Below, piece by piece: positions 35,400 to 47,500 of a DNA stretch of 64,000 nt (position 1 is its first letter; every line of letters begins with the position of its first letter). This DNA comes from Acipenser ruthenus. Lineage: Eukaryota; Chordata; Actinopteri; Acipenseriformes; Acipenseridae. The notes beneath the pieces were generated by a model, which was given only the letters and a program-made list of their open reading frames with translations, searched no databases and was not told where the DNA came from. The position numbers and the translations under genes were made by a program. Location: contig NC_081214.1 of assembly GCF_902713425.1 (NCBI RefSeq), positions 22,402,208 through 22,466,207 of the forward strand. Reading direction: 5' to 3'.

Positions 35400-38300
35400 C
35401 TACGCTCCGATCTGGAGTGTGAACGTGATCCTGCCGAGGAAGCGGTCCTGCATGGAGTCACTCTTGATGCCTTTCCCGTTGAGTTTGCACTGGACAGTCA
35501 GGGGGTTTTCTGTTGTCACTTGAGGGAAGCGGATTGCCACCAGCGGGGAGGTGTAATTCACCTTTGGGAAGAGGAGCAAGAAAACCACATCAACACTGGA
35601 GAGCACCTGCAAAGCATATTACTGAATACAGTTGGGGAGAACATTGTGGCTTGCTAGTTTTAGTTTGGATACGGGCAGCATCATTTCTAGAAAGAAAACT
35701 GAATTTCCACCACCATCCGCTGGTCTAGACCCCTGAATACACGGGTGGATGACACATGCCAGGTTACCCCCTTTCACAGTACCTTGCATTAGTGAGTGCT
35801 GGCAGGGTGACAGCTGGAAGGCATACTAACGGACCATGTGTTACATGCCAAACCAGTCGAGAGTAATGAGACAGAGAGCAGGCAGGAGAAGTCAAAGCAA
35901 ACGGGAAACAGAACAATGTGCATCTCCCAGCTCTGGTACAGTCTAATATCTACTTACGTGGGTCAGTTTCCCGTAGTAAGGATAATACATCAGATTGAAA
36001 AAGTCATATGGATGGAATTCTGCAGCTCCAAAATGATCCACATCTCCTTTCTGAAATCACAAATAATTACTGAAACCCGTTCCATTAAAATATATGTTAG
36101 GATCCAATTGGCTAATATATTTATGAAAACATACAGAAGTATAATATATCTATATATACTGCATCACTGATGCATCATTCATATATTACATTTTCTACTC
36201 TTGGCACAGTGCGTGATTTTCTACAGAGACAATAGAACCGAGTTTGATAAATCGAATAGTAAATGAAACATTAACACACAGACAGAGAAAAATAGACAGG
36301 AATAGACCATTACCAGAGCTTCACATGACACGGTCACTGGGGTCCCTTCTCCAGGCAGGTAACCAATGATCTAAAGATCAGCAGAAAAGAGTAGAAATCA
36401 TACAGCAGTACACGTGTCGTGTCGCAGCGTAACACCCAAACAAACAGGCACAAGCAGTGCCACGGAGACGGTAGTTTTGTAAAACGTCTAACATGCAAAC
36501 ACTGCAGTATTGCAGGGAGACTCACACTGACGTTTACACATGGGACCTGCTGTGTCAATACATGCAATCTGTCAATCAGTTATCTTTCTCCTCACACAGT
36601 TCTGCTGCCTGCAGGACCAGCACGTTGTACTGCATCCACTCAGACATTCTTTCCTTGGAAATATCTAGGCACATTAAACGGTTTGTGAACACATACACTT
36701 GAGACGTTCTGTGTAGTGTGGACAGTTCTTAATAACGATATGCGTGGGAAAGCTTCAGTGGTGCCAGAAAACAAAATAGTTCCAATACCACTTGCAACCA
36801 CCAGGTGGCAATGTAAACCAATCAAAATCTTAGAAACTAATGCAAGCAGCTGTAGCATTAACTATCCCACTATAGAATGTGTGTCAGATAAAGTCAAATG
36901 AAGCCTGCTGAATAATGACGTTGACATATCGAATTACATACTGCTTTGTAGTTTTCTGTATACTTAATAAAAAATTGACAAGAATTAAAAACCTATTTAA
37001 AATGATGTTCATGATTTATATCATACGACACCTTGTGTCCTTATTGGGCCCTGTTCTCAATGTTAACTTGCCCTTTATTTGAAGGCTTGTTCTGATTGCT
37101 TCAATACAGTAAGGTGTTCTTTATGAACTGAAGCAGGCTCCTTTTCTCCTGGCATATAAAAACCAGCTCCGCTCTTACCCTGTTCATTTTCAGAAGGATG
37201 CACGGCTTCCCCTCCGAGTAGCCAAAGCTTGGATCGTCGATCCCGGAGCAGTTTCCCAGCGAGGAGCGTTTGAACTGGCAGGCTTTCCTCTCGGCGCTCT
37301 CCTCTCTGTCGTCCTGCTTGAAGTACACATCAGGGGTGCAGGCAACGTTCTTCCTTTCCTGTTCGACGTCATTGTAGGCTGCCGGAGGAAAACAAGCCCT
37401 ACTGTCACTCAGCCGAACACAGCGCTGTCAGCTCTACTGGGATTAAGGGAGGGATCTTGTGCTAATACGAAGGTGTTGTTTAGACACTACCAGCTGTATT
37501 CAGCACAGTTAAACTGCAGCCTAACTAAGCTTCGTAAGAAATCTTAAAGTGGTCTTAGCAAGCAAATTCTATACATCTTACCTGTGGTGCACCTTATAGG
37601 TCTCACATGTGCAGCTTTTACCCTAAGCAGTGTCTTTAGGGTCAAAGTATATCCCTGGCTGCCCAGTGTGTCAGTCAAAAGGGGAAGCAGCTGATTGGTT
37701 AATGACACGACAGAAAGCCCCAAAGGGGTGGGGACAGTTTCACTCACCAGGAGAAATGACCAAGGAAGTGAAAGGTTAGCAGAAAGCAAGGCTTGCAAAC
37801 AAAACATTCTCTTAACCTTGTGTAGGACCAGCTGTGGTGTTTCTTTCAAAACTGCACATCTGAGCCCTGTATAGCGAATGCAGATTTACAGAATGTTTTT
37901 TTAATTTTTAGCTGCAATCACTTTACATTTATTAGATGATCAGTCCAAGCACTGTGCAATTGAAAATGATTGTAAGCCACTTCAGTAGAAACACAGGGAG
38001 TCACACCATGCTGTAACGTGGATCAAACGGACAACTCACGTGTCAGAAATGCATTCAGGGTCTCCGCGTACTTGGCCCATGTTTTGGGATCCGATGCATT
38101 GAACGCGATGTCGAATCCACCGACGCGGGGCGAGATCATCACTCCTGTCGAGCGGTACACAGATTCACAGAACTGCGTTATTACAAGGATCTCCCGCAGG
38201 CTCGTGTTATTCAGACGTGTAGATTAACTACCATTCTGAGGTGTGTTATAAAAAGGCAGGGCTGGGCTTTTCCAGCAAACTTTTTCTACTGCCTGTTATC

Positions 38301-41300
38301 AGTGTTGGAGAAGTTTTAAAAAGTGATCCGTTACTTAAACACAATTGTAACTAGTCACAGTAACCTACCACTTTGAAAGAAAGGAAAGCAGTTAATGGAA
38401 ATGTAACATAATGTAATGTTTGATCCCAGTGTGTGTGCATGGGGTAGGATCATTGTGCGGTATGGAGTGTTTTACCTGGAGGGACCACCCTGTCTCTGTA
38501 GGTGGGTGTGTATGGACTGATAGTCATCAGCAAGGCATACATGCACACCGTGAACATGGCAGCCAGGAAGGAGTAGAAGATCGTGTAGAACAAGAGGATG
38601 AGCCCTTGAAGAAGATACAGCTGCATTAATACTTACATTTAATAAGAATAAGACCTCTGAAAGACAAGCTTCCCAATGAACAAATATATCAGCAGGAATA
38701 TCTAAATGCTTTGGGGCTGTCCTGTCTGTTGTGACATTACTATCCGCACTGTCAGATAAGAGCATTCTGAGTAAACCTTCAATAGCTTTTAACAGACAGT
38801 CGTGGGTATCCATGTGCCACATTAGAAATCCATGGGATCAACTGTATCCACTGAGTTAGAATAGTGTGACTTCACTAAATCCATCACAGGACCATTCTCT
38901 AGCAAACCGGGACCCCATCTCCCCATTGTAGAGGATTCTCATCTCCAGGGGGTATTAATGGTGCTTTTGTCATTGCACAGCATGGGCTCCTTTGACATCG
39001 CAATAGTGAGGAGCCCCCTGGGAACTCTCCCATCTGCCCTTTCACTTCAACAGCCCTTAGTGTGGGACTCAGATCGCTGAATTTAACCACGATACTGAGA
39101 AGCCCTCTTTGTTTCAAATTGGTGTTCGTCTCATTTTCAGACTCAGAAAATAAGTCCAATTCCTTAGTTTTAATTAAAAAAACTGTTACTTTATGTTTTT
39201 GCCTAAAAACAAGCACTAGGACCAAGATTACATATATATAATCCACATTACCAAAGAAGGTGCAATAACTAAAAGAATGGTCTCTAAATGGGGTCTTTTT
39301 ACAAGCTGGCATGACCGAGCACACAGCAGCATCCCTCCTGCTCTGGTTCGTGAGCCGTCGGAGGAGGAGATGAAAGGGTTAATTGGATTTGCAGCTCTGG
39401 CTGCTCTGCGGCTCCAGGACTGTGTGAAGGACCCTCAAGGTCACCAGAGCTTTGGGAAACCAGTTAAGGAGACAGCGGAGTTGTATGAGAAATCTGAGAC
39501 CTGGCAAGCAGACACACAATTAATAAGGTTACGTGGGGAGTTTGTTTTTCCCAGGACAGCTTGTGTTGTGAGATACTGAATCATCTTATCTCTTATCCCT
39601 TATACACAGTGACCTACAACTCTACTAACCTAAGCAGGTAAAGTACAGTACAGCTGCATGTTCTGACTGTTACAGTGTGGTATATTCACAACAGCAGGTT
39701 AACTTTAATGTGTGGAGCTTTATTACTCACTAAACACCTCATTCTTAAAACTTGAGCACCTTTAGCAAGCATAAATACTGTAGTTCTTTTATTAATTGAA
39801 TTACACATTTTCACAAACATGCTTTATGACTGATTACAAACATTGACCCCTAGGTCTTCAGCAGCATGTTCTGGGCTAGGCTGCTTGCCACCTTTGAATT
39901 CCATCAACTCTGAGATCAACGGCAATGCTAATTACAGATGTGTAAATACCGCGGATTGACAGCAGACTTCATTTAATTAACGTAAATGGGGAATTCAAAT
40001 AAAAAAACAAACATAACAGATCATTGCTTAATACAGCCCTTAACGTTTCGTGACAGTGTCTGTCTGTGTGTGTACTGCTCCTCTGCTCTAAATGGACCTG
40101 CCTGTACTCACCCCAGCTTTTCCCTGACCTCCCCATGAACGCATGGGTCTCGGGGTTCCACCAGAACAGCTTCAGCTCCTTCATTACTTGCCCCCATGAT
40201 TTTTTGTTTTTTCTCTCTGCTGGCATCTCGTCGTCGTCTTCCTCCTCCTCCTCTTCCTCCTCCTCCTCTTCCTCTCTGCGGGGCTCGGCTGTGACTGCCT
40301 GAAGCAGGGACAGAAGAGAAATGAGAGGCGGGCCTGAGATTACTCCAGACACAAATCCCAGCCACACTAGAGTTCCAGTTCTTTAATAAGATGCACCCTG
40401 CTGATGCCGAATGACTGAAGAATATATGTGTTCTTTAAGTCTTTTAAGATCTTCTCAACCAGTTTAGAAGCAAACACAAAAACCTTCAGAAATCCATTAC
40501 AGAAGGTCCAAAGCCAGCAGGATTTAAGGATTAGGATTTCAAGTGGATTGGAACACTGATATTACTGACAAGCGTGGATCTTACTGCTTTGGAAAATCAC
40601 CGCTTCCCTCCCAGGTTATACAGCTGCCATGCAATAGAGTTTGAATGTAAAGAGAAGTCAAGCCCAAGCCCACAGTGTCTTGAAGGCTGGAGTAAAGGAC
40701 TGTTCTCTCATGTGAGGAAGAGCTTCGATCTTAGTCCTATCCCGTATTCTCAGGATGACTAGTTAAGAGGAGAAGCAGCTTATCATCCACATCTAGAGGG
40801 GACTGGGCTAAACATAGATGATTAAGGTAATTGAAGGATTAGTGGCGCTAGACAACGCAGGTCATTACAGGAAGACATCATGTGAATAGTCACTGGTATA
40901 GCACACAGTGTCTGGCTTACACTGAACTCAGCCTAAAGAAACAGGGTTCTTTGTTTTTAAAGAGAGTAGTCCACAGCTGTAAACACTAAGACTTGTCAAT
41001 GTGTCTTTGTCTTAATTGTGTGTGTAGCATCTGAAATAGATTAGCAGCAAAAATACCAAACAGATGCAGTGAAAACCCAGTAACAGCATCAGTACAGTTA
41101 AGTTTCTTCTTCTTCTGGAAAGGGATGCAACAGGCCCTTCCCAGGGCGACATTTTCCTACGCTGCAGATGTGGTATTCACAGTACCCTGAGGGACATGTG
41201 GTCAATCGCTGAGGTCAGCAGCGCTCAACTTCAATGAATACCTCGGGATCCCAACTCACACTGGGCCTCTAAGCCGACTTTCTATAGTAACTGGCCTGAA

Positions 41301-41958
41301 GCAGATTCGTTTCACTCAGGCGTTTTTTCGACAGAAAATAAGAACGTGTGAAACATATCCTATCAAAGTGTTTATACTGCGGTTTTTAAATAACTTGTTT
41401 TTTTAAAAGAAGAAAATCACCCGCTCATTTTACAAAAACAGAAACAAACAAAGAAACATTATTTAAAGTCTCTTAAAGCACCCTCGAGCTGTTTTTGTTT
41501 GTTTGTGTGTTTCTTGTAACATTACGCTGTAATTTTAAAAATGATTTCATTTTAAAGACTGGAGCATTCGCTTTGAAAAAGTGAAGATCGCCCCTCTAAT
41601 ATACTGTGGTGTGCATCCCTCAGATTTCAAATGCATTTATTTAACCAGGATAGACCCCTTGAGATATACATCTCATTTACAAATGGGGTCCTGTCACCGT
41701 TTATATTAACAGTACTGTCGTAGCCTTGTCCTATGCGCAAAGGGGTTACCCAAAATAATTAAAAAAATTATGATTGGTGTTTATTTTCTGTATCTTTAAG
41801 ATAAATTGTATTCATTTGGTCCAGTAGCCTGTGTTGTTTTTTCAAAGCGCTCATTCATAAAACACAAAGTCGAGCTTGCCGTTGTAACTCACCGGGTTTG
41901 AAAGGTAGTTTCCATGGTACTGCTCGGTGGCTCCTCCCGCGGTTGAATTCTGTTCCAT
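35400..41958 (-). CDS. ATP1B4: Na,K-ATPase beta-4 (BetaM) subunit
   Basis: Beta subunit of P-type Na,K-ATPases, a type II membrane protein that in non-mammals assembles with alpha subunits; in placental mammals the orthologue moved to the muscle inner nuclear membrane. Minus-strand exons in coding order: 41893-41958, 40112-40298, 38476-38604, 38040-38144, 37179-37378, 36314-36370, 35958-36050, 35400-35561, total 999 nt, 332 aa. Exon 2 encodes an acidic run (12 Glu, then DDDE) followed by [20 protein letters not shown]; exon 3 is the transmembrane helix. The ectodomain keeps six cysteines (VACTP, KACQF, GNCSG, KPCIL, VSCEA, VQCKL), enough for the three family disulfides, plus [20 protein letters not shown]. 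The protein ends [11 protein letters not shown]. Acidic length may vary because it is encoded by a simple repeat. The gene diverges from TMEM255A and converges with LAMP2. Confidence 0.95.
40230..40275 (-). repeat. ATP1B4: Coding (GAG/GAA)n simple repeat in ATP1B4
   Basis: TCC/TCT-rich on the plus strand, it encodes the Glu run of ATP1B4 exon 2. A trinucleotide repeat of this kind can change length without shifting the frame. Confidence 0.85.
41635..41697. repeat. Interspersed repeat fragment, fish-type
   Basis: TTTAACCAGGATAGACCCCT and TCTCATTTACAAATGGGGTC resemble a short motif scattered through fish genomes. A related piece with CCTCATTTACAAGGGGATCC occurs at about 15250-15275. Family name not recalled. 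Confidence 0.35.
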
Positions 41959-42114
41959 GACCTGGACAAAAGAAAAACGTACTTATTAAACCAATCACAT
42001 CTACAGCGCTTTCTCGCATAAGAAAGCTCTGTCAGCATATCCAACAAACCATTGACTAAAAAACGGCATCATATTAGATTTTTTTTTTACAAAAGCCTTA
42101 CTTTTTACATAAGA

Positions 42115-42197
<83 letters not shown>

Positions 42198-42248
42198 TTA
42201 ATGTTCTATACAACTTTTTTGTATTTATCAGAGTACAAAAATATTTAC
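41959..42248 (-). other. Probable ATP1B4 5' UTR intron with (TA)n tract
   Basis: On the minus strand a polypyrimidine tract and TCCAG acceptor sit three bases before the ATG (acceptor at 41962-41964), and a good donor, TTTTGAG|GTAAAT, lies at 42248/42249. This implies a non-coding first exon beginning above 42249. Inside this 287-bp intron (41962-42248) lies a TA run at about 42117-42192. Confidence 0.5.
42117..42192. repeat. (TA)n microsatellite
   Basis: About 37 AT units, uninterrupted, inside the probable 5' UTR intron of ATP1B4. Confidence 0.95.
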
Positions 42249-44509
42249 CTCAAAAGTCTCTGTTTGCAGTGGTGCTCTGGGTAGCGTGTATCCTACGACT
42301 TGACCTCACAACAAAAAAACAAGCTGTCAAAAAATAACTTTTGATGGTTGCGAGTGCATGCAACGAGAGCTGTGGAGCGGTGGAGGAGAAGACGTCTTCT
42401 CTCTTAGCCGGTCAATGGATTCTTGTTGCGGGGAAAGTGTTTTTTTTTCAGCTTTTTCTTTCTATTGGCAGCGAGACAGCTATCCAGTTCCGCAATATTC
42501 TACACACGCACACAAAGTCTCGCAGCAGCGAAGCCTCGCTGGGTTAAAAGAAACGATTTTGTTTCAAACCAATGTGCTTCTGTCAATCAGCACTATCCTC
42601 AAATTGTTGCATGGACAGAATATTCATACCAGTTCTATTTTTACCGTCTTGGCTCCGAGGCTCGGCCAGCGTCTTGAAAATGTGCAGGGTCAGTTTACCC
42701 AGCATATATATATAAACCTGAGACTCTCCCTTCATACACCCTACCAAACAGCTTCATAATCTTCCGCGTATCACTGTTTTGTTTTTTCCCTCATACAATT
42801 CTCAAAGCTCACGAAGTCTTGATACCCTGGAAAAACAGACCGTTTTTATTCTTTTTTCAATATTCCGCTCTTTTATAAATTATAGTGTGATCAAACAAAT
42901 AATCTAAAAAATGCTGTGACACCGTTTAAGATTTCTATAATAATCTCAAACTACTAGGGTGAAGTAATTCTGGATTGTATTAACTAGGAGGGTAGTACGT
43001 TCTGGATTCTTATAATGGTACAGAATGTCACTTCAACTTTGCCTTATTGTAATGTACATGAGCGCAGCAGCAGGGGGACGAGGTAACTCATATGCAGCAG
43101 TTTGCTAAATAAGACGTAGGTCAGTGAAAGTCCAAATGTTTTCATTGTCCAGTAGTGCAGATTGGAGCCGGATAAACGAGGTAACCGTTCTTACGATGGG
43201 GTGCAATTTGGAGCTCGAATTCCCAGAATGGAATTTGGGGAATGCGCTGGTCAGAGGTGACGTAGCGTGCAAGTCAAGTCAACATAGCATCTCTTGTCAG
43301 AGCAAGTACTTTCCCTTTACTCGTGTAGAAGAAATATCAATACAGGTTGCTTTTAAAATGTGTTAAAGGGCTCTTTTTAAAGATACGCATCCTTATACAA
43401 CATTTCATTTAATACACATTTAAGAAGAGACCCCCTCCGTGCAACGGAGGCCGAAGTGTGATAACGTAACAGCTCAATACATGTTTTTTTTTTTCTTTGT
43501 GGCGCTAATGAGCTTCCATAGCCATAGCTCATAAGTTAATGTTACATTCTGAAACTAATCATGTGAATATTTTACCGTAGTCTCCTTCCCTATCCGTAAA
43601 GTGCTGTTGAAAAAAAAACCTCGAGTCTCAGATCCAACGATAGATGGCGCCAAAGTCAACAGAGAAATGTAATGTCAGCATTCGGTGAGAAATTACAAAT
43701 ACATGTAATGTAAATTGAAAATCCTATGACGTATGATCGCATTTTCATAGCATTGTAACATATTTTTAAATGTATGAATATTTTTTTATATATAGTTAAA
43801 TAATAATAGTGTCATGTTGCATTGTTTTGTGTTGTCAATGCTTTAAATTAAGGTGGTGTTCCCCTTTAACAAATAATATTCAAACCACATACAGTATACT
43901 TGAAATGGTTTCGCAACAGCAAATAACAGCTCAAAGGAGAGATGTATTTCAAAATAAAGAAAGGATACAACAACACAAAAAATACAGTACCAATTTTTAT
44001 TTAATTTTGCATCTATTTACATTTTTTGTTAAAGATAGTTGGTCGTGATTATGCATTTTACAGGTATAATCTGTGGAGTTGTACCGTAAATAACAGTGTA
44101 TGTGCTTGGCAAAGAAGGCTCCATGACATTTTACGTCAATGAAGCCAACAAAAATGCAAGACAAGATATGTAATCATCTCATATTCATAATTCCACGGTT
44201 GCTGGAGGATTATCATGTGTTGTTAGATAGAGACGCATGCTCAGTTCCCCCAGCTGCTCCATACCGCGCCGCTCCGCTTTCCTGGAGACCGGACGGGGGC
44301 CAGCTGTGAGAGCAGCGCAGTTGAAAATGAGACTGCAGCAGCGGGGAGAGCGACTGGCGCTGGGAAGGGTTGTCTGTCTTTATCGCTGAAAGATAGGAAG
44401 GAACCCCCGTTGACCGATGAGACGGGAGCCATAGGCCGCGTCTTTCAAAATACTAGAGGAATTCGTCAATGCGAAGAAAACAACAAATTAAAATCACAGG
44501 AAGGGCACG
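42249..44509. promoter_or_regulatory. Divergent ATP1B4/TMEM255A promoter interval
   Basis: About 2.2 kb separate the probable ATP1B4 5' UTR exon (minus) from the TMEM255A start (plus). A TATATATA stretch near 42703-42714 could act as an ATP1B4 TATA box on the minus strand. The 44220-44470 stretch is CpG-rich (CCGCGCCGCTCCGC, GGACGGGGGCC) and is the likely TMEM255A promoter and 5' UTR. Function is inferred from position and composition. Confidence 0.45.
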
Positions 44510-47500
44510 ATGCATCCCGGACTGAGCCAGCGAGCTAGCGGAATGACTGTGCCCCAGTCTGCTGGTAAGTGCAAGGTCAATACAGATGCAGTGGGACGGA
44601 ACCAGTGTGCAGAAGGTAGCACCATTGCATAGTATTGTGGTGTAGGTGTATTGCGCTGGGAATGGCGTTTTCATTCAAATAAATTAAATCAATCAATGCA
44701 CTGCACGCATGCCTACATAACGACCCTTCATCTAAGTGTGCTATTTGAATTGTGTGTGATTCCATATCCTCTGTATTTCTAACACGTGATGTTATTTGGG
44801 TGTACAGGAGTTCCCAGCAGGGTGGTGTAGGACCGTGTTGTTTACCGTGGTATAGTTTAGTACTGGAGGTTGATGGTGGCTGACTGATCTGTGAGGGACC
44901 TGAGGGCATTGGGGCTCGTGTGCACGCAGGCTGGCTTCTACTTCAGTCACTTCCATTCATTAAGAGGGGTTCTGTTTGTGTTTCTGAAACAGCAGGTTGC
45001 GGTGTGGGCAGGATGTGATGTCTGGCTAGACAGGAGGCTCAGGTGGGGGGAGTTTCCCCGTCAATTCATGCCAAATGTGTTGGCGTGTGACTAGTTGGGG
45101 ACTTGATTTGAAGTCTATAAATAGTATCGACCCAAGACTACACTTCAGGTTTATCTCAGAGTGGAACAAGAGGGCAGAAATGAAAGCTGAGGAAATTTAG
45201 GTTTAGAATGCAAGGTAGCAGGAAGCACTTTTTGGAACAGCCTACAGGTGACCTACAGTCATAGGATCTAGAACACTGGGAACATTAAAAATAAATAAAT
45301 CAATAAAAACCTGCTCAATTGTGTCCTTTTAAATGACACCCCCCTAGCAGGGGCGAATGGTGCTCTAACCAGGGTCTGATATTTATTTGTCTGTTGAGCG
45401 TGTTCACCTCTCAGAGTACAGTGCCCTTTTCAGGTACAGTAAAACCTCTGTTATCCAAACTAATTGGGATCAGGGGGTGTTCGGATAATCGATTTGTTCT
45501 GATACTCGAATTAGGACAGTGACATCATTTTTTACATGTGTTCCAATCAAGAAACCACCTAAAAAGATCAAACTCCCCCATGTACCTGTAAATATGTAAC
45601 ACACGTAGTACTGCCCTGGTCTGTAAATCCCAGAGGTGGAGGGCAGGTTAGCTCTGTCTCTATGACAACGACACGGCAGATGAGCTCAGTACACAATTAG
45701 CCAGGCTAACAAGGGGCTTCCGGATAACAGAGGCGTTCAGATAATCGGGGTTTGGATATTTGGGGGTCAGTGTGAGATGCCTCTTTCATTTCTCTGATTC
45801 CCCTTCGAGGGCGGGACAGTGAGACAGCCCAGTCTGTAAACAGTATATGAGCACTTTAACTGGGTCCCAGAACACTAACATAATTGCATATATTAAATAG
45901 ATAATATGTTGTATTTGTTAAGCAAATTAATAAACAAGTATATTTAAATAATGTTATATATAACCATTCATTTAGATGGGACCATCACACGAGTACAAAA
46001 GGGGGTGTTAAAGTATTAAGGGCACAACGAATTGACACAGTTAGTGTGACATTCCAGCCCTCATGCCTAGTCCATCTGCCATCTCCCTGTTCTTTCACAG
46101 CTCCAGTGATGTACAATGCTGCTAGTCAGGGATGGAAATAAGACTCCTATTGCATAGCAGTTTCACCCAGTCCAGGTATTATAGGGAGCTTGATTAGCCA
46201 CTGTGTGTAGGTAACAAGCTCAGGTGTGTCTTATTAAACTCACAGTAATACCAGGAACGGATCAAACTGCTATGCAAAGGGAGTCTTATTTCCATCCCTG
46301 CATTATTTATGGCTAATTAACCTTTTATTTTGTACTTGCTTGTCCTTTCATCTGTAAATCACAAGACAGAAACACAAGAGAATGAGATCACCGGCAGGGC
46401 TGAAAAAAACCAAATCTCCTACCTGCAAGCATTTATTCAATTTCAAGAGCTAGTGAGAGAGGCTGAGGAGTGTGTCTTCAGTACTTCGTTGAACTTGTGT
46501 ACTGTATATCCGTTTTGGGTCTGCTGGGATCGCAGTGAACCTTTCTTCTATGAAATCCTCCCATGACAAGGCTCCCAGTGCAGTAGGATTTATACTGTTG
46601 CTAAGGAAAATGTTTTTGTTGCTGCTGTAGAAATGCACATTTATAAACGTCATGCCAGTATAATCTAAGTCTCTTTCTTCAGCCCTGGCAGTAGCCTTGT
46701 TACTGTTTCTTCCCTGGTAGTTGCTTTTGTACTGGTGTAAAGACCCCCCACAAGGCTGCTAGCAATAAATATTGTGATTATGCTTTGATCGTGAAGCTCT
46801 ATAAAATGGATTGCAGTTTACAGTTGGCATCGCTTGTGTAAATTTCTGTTGGAGTTTAGTGTAATCATGCCATTAGGTGAAGGGGCTACAGAAGAGTGAA
46901 AATGCAGCTCGGATGTGCACACAGTCATAAACATTTCATTAAAAAACGAACAAGCGCCTTTCTGCGGTTTGCAGCTCACTTGTGAAATTACCTGGGGGCC
47001 ACCTGACAAACACGTGTCGGTATAGGGAGGCGGTGCGTGCCGTAACTGTAGATCTGTGCCCATTCCTCAATAACCACACAGAAGAAGTGTGTGCCACACA
47101 AACGAGGAACACGATGCTTTTACCACTGCAGAGCAGAAATCTAAAGGAGTTCGCTGAAGGAGGACGGGCAATAGGAACTGTTTAATAGCGTTTTAGTGTT
47201 TCAAAGCAAGCCTGACCAGTGTTTATTTGGCAAGCCAGGATTACGATTAGATGCCAGATGGAGCCTCTAACCCTTTCATGCATGAAATATCGGAAATCGC
47301 TGAACGAAAGTAGTTTTGGACACATAATAAAAATGGTTTTAATTGTATTTCATGGGGGAAAAAATTGCATCCTCATATGAGGTCATGCATCTGTGTCTTC
47401 CGTATGCCCCCATGTAAAGACTAAAATATGTAGTTTTTTATCCTTCTCCAAATGACATCAGCGATGCATGAAAGGGTTAATGAATACAGGAAACTGGAAC

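Noticed and set aside
35286-35657. 123-codon plus-strand open frame
   Set aside because: It is antisense to ATP1B4 exon 8 and its 3' UTR; no recognisable domain.
39277-39579. 100-codon plus-strand open frame in ATP1B4 intron 2
   Set aside because: No family similarity, no convincing splice or promoter signals; consistent with chance.
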